Shown here: positions 16,518 through 25,374 of the stretch, piece after piece | Layout: every line of letters begins with the position of its first letter | How positions within the stretch are numbered: the stretch's first letter is position 1 | Source of the DNA: JBFMGD01 sp040751775 | GTDB taxonomy: Bacteria > Bacillota > Dethiobacteria > DTU022 | Assembly (NCBI GenBank): GCA_040751775.1 | Contig: JBFMGD010000016.1 | Location: 1 to 52,233 of the forward strand | Direction of reading: 5' to 3' | Length of the DNA: 52,233 nucleotides | Translations under genes and position numbers: made by a program | Notes under the pieces: model-generated | The model's database searches: none | The model's input: only the letters and a program-made list of their open reading frames with translations | Told to the model about the DNA's origin: nothing

Positions 16518-17195
16518 ATGACTGAAAACCTGGCCAAATATATTGACCACACCTTGCTGAAGCCGGAAGCGACACGGGCCGATATCGTCAAACTATGCCT
16601 GGAAGCGATTAAATACGGCTTTGCCGCCGTCTGTATCAACCCCGCATATGTGAAGACGGCGTGCGCTCAGCTTGCAAACAGCCCGGTCAAAGTATGCACC
16701 GTGATCGGTTTTCCGCTTGGTGCCACCACTGCTGCGGTCAAAGCTTTTGAAGCCGCCGAGGCGGTTGAAAACGGCGCCGCCGAAATAGACATGGTATTAA
16801 ATATCGGCGCGCTGAAAAGCGGCGACGAATCCTACGTGGCCGACGAGGTCGCCAGTGTCGTCAAGGCTTCGCGAGGCCGGACGGTCAAGGTAATCCTGGA
16901 AACCGGCTTGCTTACCGAAACGGAAAAAGTCCTGGCCTGTCGCTTGGCGAAGCAAGGCGGCGCACATTTTGTAAAGACCTCCACCGGGTTCGGCCCGGGC
17001 GGCGCCACCGTGGCCGATATCCGCTTGATGCGGGAAACCGTCGGACCCGGCCTGGGCGTGAAAGCGTCCGGGGGCGTGCGCAGCCTGGAAACCGCCCGTG
17101 ATATGATCACCGCCGGCGCCACCCGTATCGGCACCAGCTCCGGCATCGCCATAATCAAAGAGACTGGGGCAGGGGACGGATCCTTGTCCTCATAA
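16518..17195 (+). CDS. deoC: Deoxyribose-phosphate aldolase
   Basis: DeoC splits 2-deoxyribose-5-phosphate into glyceraldehyde-3-phosphate and acetaldehyde through a Schiff-base lysine. The 225-residue protein shows IDHTLLKPEA, VCTVIGFPLGA, EIDMVLNIGALKSG, KVILETG and the active-site segment FVKTSTGF, followed by VKASGGVR. The ATG follows GAAGGAG. The last nine residues (GAGDGSLSS) are encoded by the left arm of a REP-like inverted repeat, so the natural C-terminus has probably been replaced by repeat sequence. The catalytic core is unaffected. Confidence 0.94.
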   Translation: MTENLAKYIDHTLLKPEATRADIVKLCLEAIKYGFAAVCINPAYVKTACAQLANSPVKVCTVIGFPLGATTAAVKAFEAAEAVENGAAEIDMVLNIGALKSGDESYVADEVASVVKASRGRTVKVILETGLLTETEKVLACRLAKQGGAHFVKTSTGFGPGGATVADIRLMRETVGPGLGVKASGGVRSLETARDMITAGATRIGTSSGIAIIKETGAGDGSLSS

Positions 17196-17247
17196 TGCTG
17201 CTTCGATCACAGAAAAAATGGGGCAAGGATCCGTCCCCTGTCCCATT
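17170..17247. repeat. REP-like inverted repeat overlapping the deoC 3' end
   Basis: The arms read CAGGGGACGGATCCTTG (near 17172) and its reverse complement CAAGGATCCGTCCCCTG (near 17224), separated by about 35 bases and capped by GGGG and CCC. The left arm overlaps the end of deoC. Related sequences occur at about 20.09 kb and 37.5-37.6 kb. Confidence 0.8.
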
Positions 17248-17255
17248 TGAGGAAA

Positions 17256-17285
17256 TTGACAAGAAGATTAGAATTATTGTACAAT
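17256..17285 (+). promoter_or_regulatory. Sigma-A promoter for the UPF0182 gene
   Basis: TTGACA (17256-17261), an 18-base spacer and TACAAT (17280-17285) make a strong promoter just after the REP-like hairpin. The expected start is near 17292, leaving a leader of about 58 bases before TTG 17350. Confidence 0.75.
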
Positions 17286-17349
17286 GAAGATGGAATGAGG
17301 ATACTAGGCCGGTTTATACCGGTATTTGTTTTGTTAAGGAGGGATTCTG

Positions 17350-20073
17350 TTGCGCCGTCGTAGGACCTTATTGTTCATTATTATCGGTGTAATCTTGCTG
17401 GCCGTTGTATTTACCGGGACAAGCTTTTTCCTGGATCTGCTCTGGTTTAAAGACCTGGCCGTAGAAAGCGTTTACTGGACGCAGAACATTGCCCGCTGGG
17501 GTTTGCGTTTGGCTGCCTGGCTCTTCCTGTTTGCTTTTATCTTTACAAACTTGCTGCTGACCCGCCGTTTTATCCTCAGCTTTCCCAATCTGGCGATCCG
17601 GGAGCAGCTTATGGCCAGTGGTTATATGCATTTCTTTACACCGCGCCGGCTGGTCTTTTTATTCTTAGCGGCAGCCGGGGTGCTTTCCTACATGTGTTCC
17701 GGTTTTGCCGCCGGCTACTGGATGGAGCTGCTCAAATTTATTAACGCGGTTCCTTTCCAGGTTTCTGACCCCATATTTGGCGTTGATGTCGCATTCTACG
17801 TTTTCAAGCTGCCCTTACTGCGTTTTCTTTACGGTTACCTGATGATGACGTTTATTGTAACCTTGATTCTGGTCGGGCTGATCTATATCGTTCTCAATCT
17901 GCCCGCTCAAAGAAGTCAACGCTGGGCGCTGCCCCCGGGCACCGGTTTGATGCATATTACCGTGCTCCTGGCGGCGGTCTTTGGATTGAAAGCCTGGGAT
18001 TATCGCCTCCAGCAGCTGGAACTGGTCCTCTCGAGCCGGGGGGTTGTCTTCGGCGCCGGGTACACGGATATCCACGCCAACTTCCGGGTTCTGCAGGTGC
18101 TGATGCTTCTGGCCATACTGATAGCGCTGCTGTTTCTGGTGAACGCCTTTCTGCGCCGCCCCCGCCTGATACTCTACGGAATCCTGGCTTTGATTGGAGT
18201 ATCGATCCTGGGCGGTTGGGCTTACCCGGCCGCCATCCAGGGCTTCGTGGTTGAGCCCAGTGAATTTGCTTACGAAAAAGAATACCTGCAGTACAATATT
18301 AATTTTACGCGCCATGCCTACGGTGTGGAAGATTTCACCAACCGCCAGTACGCCGCCCTGGATACACTGACCTGGGATGACCTTCTGGAAAACCCGGGCA
18401 CGATCAATAATGTGCGCCTCTGGGATTGCCGCCCTTTAAGGGATACGCTGAACGAACTGCAGGCGATCCGCCCTTATTATCGCTTCTTTGACGTGGATAT
18501 CGACCGCTACACCGTAGACGAAGAGTATCGCCAGGTGATGCTGGCAGCCCGCGAACTGGATAAAAACCGCCTGGCGGCGCAGGCTCAGACCTGGGTGAAC
18601 CTGCACCTGCAGTACACCCACGGCTACGGGGCCACGGTCAGCCCGGTCAACGAGGTTTCCGCCGAGGGTCTGCCCCGCTACTTTTTGCGCGATATCCCGC
18701 CTGTTACCGCGAGCGGCCTCACGCTAGCAGAACCGTCCATTTATTTCGGCGAGCTGACCGACGATTACGTGATCGTGAACACGAAGACACCCGAATTTCA
18801 TTATGCCACCGCCGGAGACGAAAATGTTTTCTCCCACTACGAAGGTGAGGCCGGTGTTCCCCTGGGCTCTTTTTTCAGGCGGGCCCTGTTTGCCGTGAAA
18901 TTCGGCGAGTATAAAATCCTGGTATCCAATGAACTGAACAGTGAAAGCCGGGTGCTTTTTGACCGGAATATTCATACCCGGGTCCGGAAACTGGCCCCTT
19001 TCCTGCGCTACGACGGCGATCCCTACCTGGTGATCAACGACGGACGCCTTTTCTGGATTCAGGACGCCTACACGGTTTCCGACAGCTATCCCTACTCGAC
19101 GCCGTACGGCTCGATTAACTATATCCGCAACTCGGTGAAGGTAGTGATAGACGCTTATAACGGGACGACCGATTTTTACCTGATCGATCCCGCAGACCCC
19201 GTGGCCGCCACCTACAGCCTTATATTCCCCGACCTGTTTAAACAAGCCGCAGAAATGCCGGCGGGCCTGGCGCAGCACCTGCGCTATCCCGAGGATCTCT
19301 TCAATATTCAGACCCAGGTTTTAACACTCTACCATGTCACCGATCCAAACGTCTTTTACACCCGGGAAGACCTCTGGGCGGTTCCGCAGGAAAAGTACGA
19401 GAATACCGACCAGCAGATGGAGCCGTACTACACTATCCTGCAGCTGCCCGGGTACGATACCCCGGAGTTCGTGCTGATCCTGCCCTTTACGCCGGATAAG
19501 CGCAACAACATGATCGCCTGGATGGTGGCCCGCTGCGACCAGCCCAATTACGGCGAGGTGGAAATATTCCTCTTCCCCAAGGAGCGAGTGGTCATGGGGC
19601 CGCGGCAGGTTGAAAACCGGATTGACCAGAGCACGGAGATCTCGGGCCAGTTCACCCTCTGGAGCCAGGCCGGTTCCAATGTCATTCGGGGCAATCTCCT
19701 GGTGCTGCCGATCAATGATTCGCTGATTTACGTAGAGCCGATCTTCTTGCGGGCGGAGGGCGGCGGCCTGCCCGAACTGGCCCGTGTGATCGTGGTCTTC
19801 CAGGAGACTGTGGTGATGGAAGAAACCCTGGAGCTGGCCCTGGTGCGCATATTCGGCCAGCGGGGCACCCTGCCGCCCGATGTCGACCCCGGTGAGCTGC
19901 CCGGCTTACCGGAAATCCCGGTGGATGAAGATATGGCCGCTTTAATCCGGCGGGCCCAGGAAACGTATGAAGCGGCGATGCAGAGCCAGCGTGAAGGCGA
20001 CTGGGCCGGCTACGGCGCCAAGATTAGCGAGCTCGAGCAGATCTTGAGCGACCTGGCCAGCCTTACTGACTAA
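17350..20073 (+). CDS. UPF0182 family membrane protein
   Basis: This is a large (907-residue) member of the UPF0182/COG1615 family, whose biochemical function is unknown. About seven hydrophobic helices occupy the first 310 residues, with the family segment VSDPIFGVDVAFYVFKLPLL. A long extracytoplasmic-type domain follows (EYLQYNINFTRHAYGVEDF, QWVNLHLQYTHGYG-like region, YFGELTDDYVIVNT, LPFTPDKRNNMIAWM). The last 60 residues are acidic and helical (QETYEAAMQSQREGDWAGY), as is common for the family tail. TTG 17350 follows AAGGAGGG with good spacing. It has its own promoter and ends at a REP-like hairpin. Confidence 0.9.
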   Translation: MRRRRTLLFIIIGVILLAVVFTGTSFFLDLLWFKDLAVESVYWTQNIARWGLRLAAWLFLFAFIFTNLLLTRRFILSFPNLAIREQLMASGYMHFFTPRRLVFLFLAAAGVLSYMCSGFAAGYWMELLKFINAVPFQVSDPIFGVDVAFYVFKLPLLRFLYGYLMMTFIVTLILVGLIYIVLNLPAQRSQRWALPPGTGLMHITVLLAAVFGLKAWDYRLQQLELVLSSRGVVFGAGYTDIHANFRVLQVLMLLAILIALLFLVNAFLRRPRLILYGILALIGVSILGGWAYPAAIQGFVVEPSEFAYEKEYLQYNINFTRHAYGVEDFTNRQYAALDTLTWDDLLENPGTINNVRLWDCRPLRDTLNELQAIRPYYRFFDVDIDRYTVDEEYRQVMLAARELDKNRLAAQAQTWVNLHLQYTHGYGATVSPVNEVSAEGLPRYFLRDIPPVTASGLTLAEPSIYFGELTDDYVIVNTKTPEFHYATAGDENVFSHYEGEAGVPLGSFFRRALFAVKFGEYKILVSNELNSESRVLFDRNIHTRVRKLAPFLRYDGDPYLVINDGRLFWIQDAYTVSDSYPYSTPYGSINYIRNSVKVVIDAYNGTTDFYLIDPADPVAATYSLIFPDLFKQAAEMPAGLAQHLRYPEDLFNIQTQVLTLYHVTDPNVFYTREDLWAVPQEKYENTDQQMEPYYTILQLPGYDTPEFVLILPFTPDKRNNMIAWMVARCDQPNYGEVEIFLFPKERVVMGPRQVENRIDQSTEISGQFTLWSQAGSNVIRGNLLVLPINDSLIYVEPIFLRAEGGGLPELARVIVVFQETVVMEETLELALVRIFGQRGTLPPDVDPGELPGLPEIPVDEDMAALIRRAQETYEAAMQSQREGDWAGYGAKISELEQILSDLASLTD

Positions 20074-20087
20074 TAACCGGCTAAAAT

Positions 20088-20118
20088 GGGACAAGGGACG
20101 GATCCTTGTCCCATTTAA
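20088..20118. repeat. REP-like palindrome after the UPF0182 gene
   Basis: AATGGGACAAGG and CCTTGTCCCATT pair perfectly (12 bp) around GACGGAT. The core GGGACGGATCC is shared with the repeat at 17.2 kb. It could double as a transcription stop for the gene upstream, though the following T-run is weak. Confidence 0.8.
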
Positions 20119-20142
20119 ATTAATTGCAGTATTTCATTTGCT

Positions 20143-20148
20143 TATAAT
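20143..20148 (+). promoter_or_regulatory. Possible -10 element for rnhA
   Basis: A perfect TATAAT lies just upstream of the rnhA ribosome binding site, but the best -35 at 17 bases (TTAATT, 20120-20125) is poor, so its activity is uncertain. Confidence 0.35.
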
Positions 20149-20165
20149 GGGATGGAGGTTTTCCC

Positions 20166-20621
20166 TTGACATCTTCTGCAGTAGAAGTCTATACCGATGG
20201 AGCCTGTTCCGGCAATCCCGGCCCGGGAGGCTGGGCGGCGGTAATCATGCGGGACAGCGCGGCGTATGAAATCTCAGGCTGCGAGGCGCATACCACCAAC
20301 CAGCGTATGGAGTTGCGCGCGGCGGTGGAAGCGCTGGGCACCCTGCTCGAACCGACCCGGGTCAGGCTCTACAGTGACAGCGCTTACATGGTCAATGCCT
20401 TCCTGCAGGGTTGGATGGTCCGCTGGCGCCGCAACGGCTGGCTGACTGCCGCTAAAAAACCGGTGGATAATCAGGATCTCTGGAAACAACTGCTTGCCCT
20501 CACTGAGAAGCACCAGGTGGAGTGGTATAAGGTAAAAGGTCACAGCAACAACGTTTACAACGAACGTTGCGATTGTCTCGCCCGGCAGGCTATCGAAGAG
20601 CTCAGGTCTTTACCGGATTAA
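20166..20621 (+). CDS. rnhA: Ribonuclease HI
   Basis: RNase HI cuts the RNA strand of RNA-DNA hybrids, needed for R-loop and primer removal. The 151-residue protein carries the whole DEDD active site: Asp in VYTDGACSGNPG, Glu in TNQRMELRA, Asp in LYSDSAYM and Asp in ERCDCLARQA, plus the basic handle RWRRNGWLTAAKKPVDNQDLW. Length is normal. TTG 20166 is preceded by GATGGAGG. The pfkA gene starts 15 bases after its stop, so they are likely cotranscribed despite unrelated roles. Confidence 0.96.
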   Translation: MTSSAVEVYTDGACSGNPGPGGWAAVIMRDSAAYEISGCEAHTTNQRMELRAAVEALGTLLEPTRVRLYSDSAYMVNAFLQGWMVRWRRNGWLTAAKKPVDNQDLWKQLLALTEKHQVEWYKVKGHSNNVYNERCDCLARQAIEELRSLPD

Positions 20622-20636
20622 AAAGGAGTGGCGATC

Positions 20637-21719
20637 ATGCCCAGGTTGGGGATATTAACCGGCGGCGGTGACTGCCCCGGGTTAAACGCGGTAATCAGAG
20701 CGGTTACCAAGGGGGCCCTCCTCGGCCACGATATCGCAGTGGTCGGGTTCAATAACGGGTTTAAGGGCCTGGTGGAAAACGATGCCTGGCTGATCAGCGA
20801 AGCCGCTGTTTCCGGGATATTGCACCGCGGCGGCACCATTCTCGGCACAACCAACCGGGACAATCCTTTTCACTACGGGATCACCGGCTCGGACGGCTCT
20901 TTGCGTTATGAAGATTGTTCAGCGCGGGCGCTGGAGCATCTCGAACGCTGGGGCGTGGACTGCCTGATTGTCGTGGGCGGGGACGGCAGCCTGGCCCTGG
21001 CGGAACAGTTCAGCAGCCTCGGAGTACCGGTAATCGGCATCCCTAAAACCATCGACAACGATCTGTCGGCCACAGACGTCACCTTCGGCTTCGACTCGGC
21101 GGCGGCGACGGCTACCGATGCTATCGACAAGCTGCACACCACGGCCGAATCACATCACCGGATCATGGTCGTGGAGGTTATGGGCCGCACCGCCGGCTGG
21201 ATCGCCCTGCAGGCCGGCACCGCCGGCGGCGGCGATATTATCCTGATTCCGGAGATCCCGTTCAGTTATCAAATAGTGCTCGACAAAATTATGGAGCGCC
21301 GCGCCCGCGGCAAAAAATTCAGTATAGTCGTCGTGGCTGAAGGGGCTTACAGCGCCGGCAGTGAACCGCTTTATAAATTGACCGCCTGCGGGACCAAGCG
21401 GTTGGGCGGTATCGGGCAGGCGGTGGCCGACCAGCTCGAATCGCTCTCCGGCATAGAAAGCCGCGCCACTGTTTTAGGGCACCTGCAGCGCGGCGGTACG
21501 CCGACCTCTTTCGACCGGGTCCTGGCCACCCGTTTTGGGGCTAAGGCGGTGGAGCTGTTTCAGGCCGGCCGCCAAAACGAGATGGTCTGCATTCACGGCA
21601 CCACCGTCGGCGCCGTTCCGATTAATGATGCGATCAGTCAGATTAAAAGAGTCGATCCGCAAAGTGAGCAGGTGCGGGCTGCTCTGGCTGTCGGCACTTG
21701 CTTCGGCCAATCTCTCTAA
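20637..21719 (+). CDS. pfkA: 6-phosphofructokinase (donor uncertain)
   Basis: PFK phosphorylates fructose-6-phosphate to the 1,6-bisphosphate in glycolysis. The 360-residue protein has LTGGGDCPGLNAVIRA, RGGTILGTTN, GGDGSLALAEQ, PKTIDND and MGRTAGWIA. The glycine in GGDG is the residue of ATP-dependent enzymes (pyrophosphate enzymes have Asp), whereas the lysine in PKTIDND replaces the glycine of E. coli-type ATP enzymes and is usual in pyrophosphate-type or group III enzymes. ATP or PPi use therefore cannot be decided here. ATG 20637 is eight bases after AAAAGGAG; GTG 20628 overlaps that site. A 31-bp inverted repeat begins four bases after the stop. Confidence 0.93.
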   Translation: MPRLGILTGGGDCPGLNAVIRAVTKGALLGHDIAVVGFNNGFKGLVENDAWLISEAAVSGILHRGGTILGTTNRDNPFHYGITGSDGSLRYEDCSARALEHLERWGVDCLIVVGGDGSLALAEQFSSLGVPVIGIPKTIDNDLSATDVTFGFDSAAATATDAIDKLHTTAESHHRIMVVEVMGRTAGWIALQAGTAGGGDIILIPEIPFSYQIVLDKIMERRARGKKFSIVVVAEGAYSAGSEPLYKLTACGTKRLGGIGQAVADQLESLSGIESRATVLGHLQRGGTPTSFDRVLATRFGAKAVELFQAGRQNEMVCIHGTTVGAVPINDAISQIKRVDPQSEQVRAALAVGTCFGQSL

Positions 21720-21722
21720 TAT

Positions 21723-21816
21723 GTTGGTGCCAGGCAGTGACTTAAGACATAACAGTTAGTTCTGCCAAGCGGAGCTTTCTATGAAGTTATGTCTTAAGTC
21801 ACTGCCTGGCACCAAC
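21723..21816. repeat. 31-bp perfect inverted repeat (GGTGCCAGGCA family)
   Basis: The arms at 21723-21753 and 21786-21816 are exact reverse complements over 31 bases, separated by 32 bases. The outer core is TTGGTGCCAGGCAGTGAC. No T-run follows, so it is not an ordinary terminator. The core recurs as the short palindrome GGTGCCTGGCACC at 36.1 kb. The rest of the gap up to cysK (21817-22023) holds only the cysK promoter and leader. Confidence 0.9.
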
Positions 21817-21913
21817 TGTTTATCCGGTTCAGCCGGCTCACCAAATGTTTTACCGGGATCGGGAAATCGGTATGATCAGACTTGAGTCGAGGTATATTCA
21901 GGGTATTTGGCTG

Positions 21914-21942
21914 TTGACAAAAGTCGATAAGATTAATAAGAT
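21914..21942 (+). promoter_or_regulatory. Sigma-A promoter for cysK and the Rrf2 regulator
   Basis: TTGACA (21914-21919), a 17-base spacer and TAAGAT (21937-21942) form a strong promoter. The AT-rich leader of about 75 bases that follows could hold an operator for the Rrf2 regulator encoded downstream, but I cannot define one. Confidence 0.75.
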
Positions 21943-22023
21943 AGAGTTGGTTCAAAGTATACTAAACCGATAAACTAATAAAAGAATAAACCTAGAGCTG
22001 ACTGATCTGGAGGGATCTGAAAG

Positions 22024-22950
22024 ATGGCGATAGTTACCAGTGTGGCCGGGTTGATCGGCAAAACGCCGCTGGTTTACCTGAACAGTGTGACCGCAGGCTG
22101 CGCCGCCCGCGTCGCGGCGAAGTTGGAATACTTCAACCCGGGGGGCAGCGTGAAGGACCGGATCGGCCTGGGTATGATCGAGGCCGCTGAGCGGGAGGGC
22201 CGGCTCGGTGAGGATAGTATCATTATCGAGCCGACCAGCGGCAACACGGGGATCGCCCTGGCAATGATCAGCGCCGCTAAAGGTTACCGCTGTACCCTGG
22301 TCATGCCGGATACGATGAGCGTTGAGCGCCGCAGCCTGCTTTATGCCCTGGGGGCGGAGCTGATTTTAACCCCCGGAGCCGCAGGTATGAAAGGCGCTTT
22401 ACTGAAAGCAGGCGAGCTGGCCGCCTCCGATCAGAAATATTTCATGCCGCAGCAGTTTGCAAACCCCGCCAACCCGGCGGCCCACCGGGAAAACACCGCG
22501 CTCGAGATCTGGGAAGCTACCGGCGGTAACGCGGATTTCCTGGTTGCCGGTGTGGGTACGGGTGGGACTATCACCGGGGTGACCCAGGTAATGAAAAGAA
22601 AAAAACCGGCCTTTAAAGCGGTAGCCGTGGAACCGGCCGAGTCGCCGGTCTTATCCGGCGGTAAACCGGGACCGCACCGGATCCAGGGGATCGGCGCCGG
22701 TTTTATCCCGGATGTGCTCGATTTAACCCTGGTTGATGAGATCATCCAGGTCGACGCGGAAGCCGCCATGATCACCGCCCGCCGCCTGGCGCGGGAAGAG
22801 GGACTCATGGTCGGCATCTCTTCCGGGGCTGCTTGCAGCGCCGCCTTGCAGCTGGCCGGCCGGCAGGAAAATAAAGGGAAATTGATCATCGTGATTTTCC
22901 CCGACTTATCCGAACGCTATATCTCAACGGCGCTATTCGCGGGAAATTAG
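22024..22950 (+). CDS. cysK: Cysteine synthase A
   Basis: This PLP enzyme makes cysteine from O-acetylserine and sulfide. The 308-residue protein has the PLP lysine in NPGGSVKDR (Lys44), the substrate loop PTSGNTGIALA, the phosphate-binding GVGTGGTITGV, and GISSGAAC near the end. Length is typical. The ATG follows GGAGGGATC. An Rrf2 regulator gene starts 35 bases downstream in the same direction, the same pairing seen with CymR-type control of sulfur assimilation. Confidence 0.95.
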   Translation: MAIVTSVAGLIGKTPLVYLNSVTAGCAARVAAKLEYFNPGGSVKDRIGLGMIEAAEREGRLGEDSIIIEPTSGNTGIALAMISAAKGYRCTLVMPDTMSVERRSLLYALGAELILTPGAAGMKGALLKAGELAASDQKYFMPQQFANPANPAAHRENTALEIWEATGGNADFLVAGVGTGGTITGVTQVMKRKKPAFKAVAVEPAESPVLSGGKPGPHRIQGIGAGFIPDVLDLTLVDEIIQVDAEAAMITARRLAREEGLMVGISSGAACSAALQLAGRQENKGKLIIVIFPDLSERYISTALFAGN

Positions 22951-22985
22951 ATCAAATGAGATCAAAATCAAGGGAAGTGAAATAA

Positions 22986-23435
22986 ATGCAGCTTTCCACC
23001 AAGGCTCGCTACGCACTGCGGGCAATGCTCGAGCTGGCCTCACATTACGGTAAAGGTTCACTGCAGCTCAAAGAGATTGCTCGCCGGCAGGAGATATCCG
23101 AAAAATACCTGGAACAGATCATGTACCCGTTGCGGGTGAAGGGTTTTGTCTACACCCAAAAAGGCAGCCAAGGCGGCTTTTTCCTGGCCAAACCACCTGA
23201 GGAGATCACCGTTTACGATATTGCAGATACTATGGAAGATTCGCTTTGCCCGGTAGCCTGTGTGAATAAAACGGGCGATTGCAAACGGCTGCATCACTGT
23301 GCCTTGCACGACGTGTGGGCCAACCTCAACAACACCATCGTGAGCGAACTGAAATCGCTGAAACTCTCCGACCTGGCCAAGAAGCACGAAAAACTTGCCT
23401 TCACGGCTGTAAAACAGCCTGAATACCAGATTTAA
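22986..23435 (+). CDS. Rrf2 family regulator (CymR/IscR-like)
   Basis: Rrf2 proteins are small winged-helix repressors that sense cysteine metabolism or Fe-S clusters. This 149-residue protein has the classic opening MQLSTKARYALRAMLELA, a helix-turn-helix IARRQEISEKYLEQIMYPLR, a wing KGSQGGFFLAKPP, and a cysteine group CPVACVNKTGDC followed by HHC. Those cysteines could bind a cluster, although the spacing differs from that of E. coli IscR. Position after cysK suggests a CymR-like role in cysteine biosynthesis. A GC hairpin without a T-run (23438-23457) lies just past the stop. Confidence 0.88.
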   Translation: MQLSTKARYALRAMLELASHYGKGSLQLKEIARRQEISEKYLEQIMYPLRVKGFVYTQKGSQGGFFLAKPPEEITVYDIADTMEDSLCPVACVNKTGDCKRLHHCALHDVWANLNNTIVSELKSLKLSDLAKKHEKLAFTAVKQPEYQI

Positions 23436-23611
23436 AGCCGGCGGTCTGCGCCGCCGGGGGTGTGACGGCAACTGGCTTATCCGTTGGCGTGCTGTTAAAC
23501 GCCGGTTGAACCCCGCGGGTAACAAGCTGGCAGGAATAGCTATCATTTTGTCGAATATGCGGACAACATGCCAATTTGTCCTCACCCTTGAGAAAAAGAG
23601 GTGGATACCTT

Positions 23612-23878
23612 ATGAAGCGGTTATCGTCTAAAACCAGATCAATTCTGGTTGCTGTGCTGGTTCTGGGAATGTTTCTGCTCCATAACAGCTTCTGGCTTTG
23701 GAAATGGGACAACCGGCTGCCAATTTTATTCGGTTTCATGCCCTTTTCTTTTGCTTATTACGCGGCCTACGCGCTGCTGGCTACGGCGGTACTGGCTTTG
23801 ATCGTAGCTCTGGTTTGGCCGGACCCCCCTGAGCAGGCGATTATACTAATAAACGCTGAGGAGGGGAAAGAGCAGTGA
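23612..23878 (+). CDS. DUF3311 small membrane protein
   Basis: The 88-residue protein has two hydrophobic helices (LVAVLVLGMFLLH and YAAYALLATAVLALIVALVW) and the family feature LPILFGFMPFSFAYY. DUF3311 proteins are typically encoded right before a sodium:solute symporter and are thought to assist it. ATG 23612 follows AAGAGGTGG; an earlier in-frame start at 23576 lacks a good site. Its TGA overlaps the GTG of the symporter gene, indicating translational coupling. Confidence 0.85.
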   Translation: MKRLSSKTRSILVAVLVLGMFLLHNSFWLWKWDNRLPILFGFMPFSFAYYAAYALLATAVLALIVALVWPDPPEQAIILINAEEGKEQ

Positions 23879-25374
23879 ACAACACTTTGGGGTTGGGCAT
23901 TCTGGCCGCCTATTTTGCTGCACTGCTCGTTATCGGCGGCTACGGGGCCAAGGTAACCCGGAAGACGCGTGAAGATTATTTCCTGGCCGGACGAGGCCTT
24001 GGCAGCATCGCCGTATTTGCGGCTCTCTTTGCCAGCAATATTACCGCTTTTACAATTATCGGACATGCCGGATTCGCCTATCAAGCCGGTTACGGCGCAT
24101 ACGGTTACGTCATCGGCTGGAGTATCTTTATTACGCCGTTTACCTACTACCTGGTTGGCTACCGTGCCTGGCTGCTGGGAAAACGCTACGGTTACGCCAC
24201 ACAGCCCCAGGTTTTTGGGGGCATATTGCACAGCAAATCCGTAGCCGCCCTCTTTCTGGTCCTGTTGCTTTACTACACCCTGCCTTACCTGGTGGTGAGC
24301 ATTATCGGCGGCAGCCTTGCTTTTTCCACAATCAGCGGCGGTGTCGTCTCCTATAAAATAGCCGCCCTGGTCCTGATCGGGGTTTCCTTGCTCTATACCG
24401 TTCCGGGAGGTATGCGCGGCACAGTCTGGACGGATATCTTCCAGGGGTTTCTCTTCTCGGTCGTGGCGCTGCTCCTGATCTTTGCCGTGGGGAGCGCCCT
24501 CGGCGGGTTCTCCGCCATCACTGCCCGGATCGTGCAGGAAAACCCGGCCTTGCTTCAGAGAGCGGCAGCACCGCAGCTGGCGCCGATCAATTGGTTCAGC
24601 TTTGCCTTTATTAACTCCATTGCCGTGGTCGTCTTTCCACAGATGTTTATCCGGATTATGGCGGCGCGAAGCAGCGTCAACCTGAAACGGGTTACCCTCT
24701 TTTACCCGTTGGCCCTGGCGTTTATATTCGGTATCTCCACACTGCTCGGTGTTTGGGGTTCTGTGGCCGTACCCGGCCTGGTCGGAAAAGAGGCCGATAA
24801 TATCGTACCCTTATTGATCAGCCGCTATCTATCCCCCGTTTGGATGGCGCTGGGGCTGGTGGTGATCCTCGCGATAGTCAAATCATCCATCGACTCGCAG
24901 CTGCTTTCAGTGGCCCACCTGGTCACCGATGACTTCTTTTCGCGCTATTTTCGCATCACCTCCGAGCGCGCGGTCCTCTGGGGGCGGGTAATCCTGGTTC
25001 TCTTTTCAGCTGCGGCTTATTATATCGCCCTGATTCGTCCGGCAGCCATCTTAAGCATTGCCGCTTTTGCCTTCTCCGGCTTTTCCATTATGCTGCCGGT
25101 CATGATCGGCACGCTTTACTGGCCGCGGGCCAACAAATACGGCGTCTGCGCCGCCCTGGTTTTCCCGGCGGTCATGCTGCACCTCTGGTACCTGAACGTC
25201 CTGCCCGCCTGGACCACATTCGGCCTGATGCCGGTGGTGCCCGCCTTCGGCCTCGCCGTCGTCACTCTGATCGTCGTATCCTGCCTCACCCCCGCCCCCC
25301 CGGCCTCCCAGCGGGAAAAAACATTCGGCTTCTTCGACACCGTCTTCAAAAGAGTAAGGAAGCCTGTGAGTTGA
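23875..25374 (+). CDS. Sodium:solute symporter (SSS family)
   Basis: This 499-residue protein with about 13 hydrophobic helices belongs to the SSS family, which imports solutes with sodium. Landmarks are GYGAKVTRKTREDYFLAGRGLG, the GGMRGTVWTDIFQGFLF stretch typical of the family, and VKSSIDSQLLSVAHLVTDDFF. The substrate cannot be read from sequence; pantothenate- and proline-type members are among the relatives. The GTG start overlaps the DUF3311 stop. Its own end abuts a decayed SorC sugar-regulator remnant, which hints that it may once have been part of a sugar or polyol locus. Confidence 0.9.
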   Translation: MNNTLGLGILAAYFAALLVIGGYGAKVTRKTREDYFLAGRGLGSIAVFAALFASNITAFTIIGHAGFAYQAGYGAYGYVIGWSIFITPFTYYLVGYRAWLLGKRYGYATQPQVFGGILHSKSVAALFLVLLLYYTLPYLVVSIIGGSLAFSTISGGVVSYKIAALVLIGVSLLYTVPGGMRGTVWTDIFQGFLFSVVALLLIFAVGSALGGFSAITARIVQENPALLQRAAAPQLAPINWFSFAFINSIAVVVFPQMFIRIMAARSSVNLKRVTLFYPLALAFIFGISTLLGVWGSVAVPGLVGKEADNIVPLLISRYLSPVWMALGLVVILAIVKSSIDSQLLSVAHLVTDDFFSRYFRITSERAVLWGRVILVLFSAAAYYIALIRPAAILSIAAFAFSGFSIMLPVMIGTLYWPRANKYGVCAALVFPAVMLHLWYLNVLPAWTTFGLMPVVPAFGLAVVTLIVVSCLTPAPPASQREKTFGFFDTVFKRVRKPVS

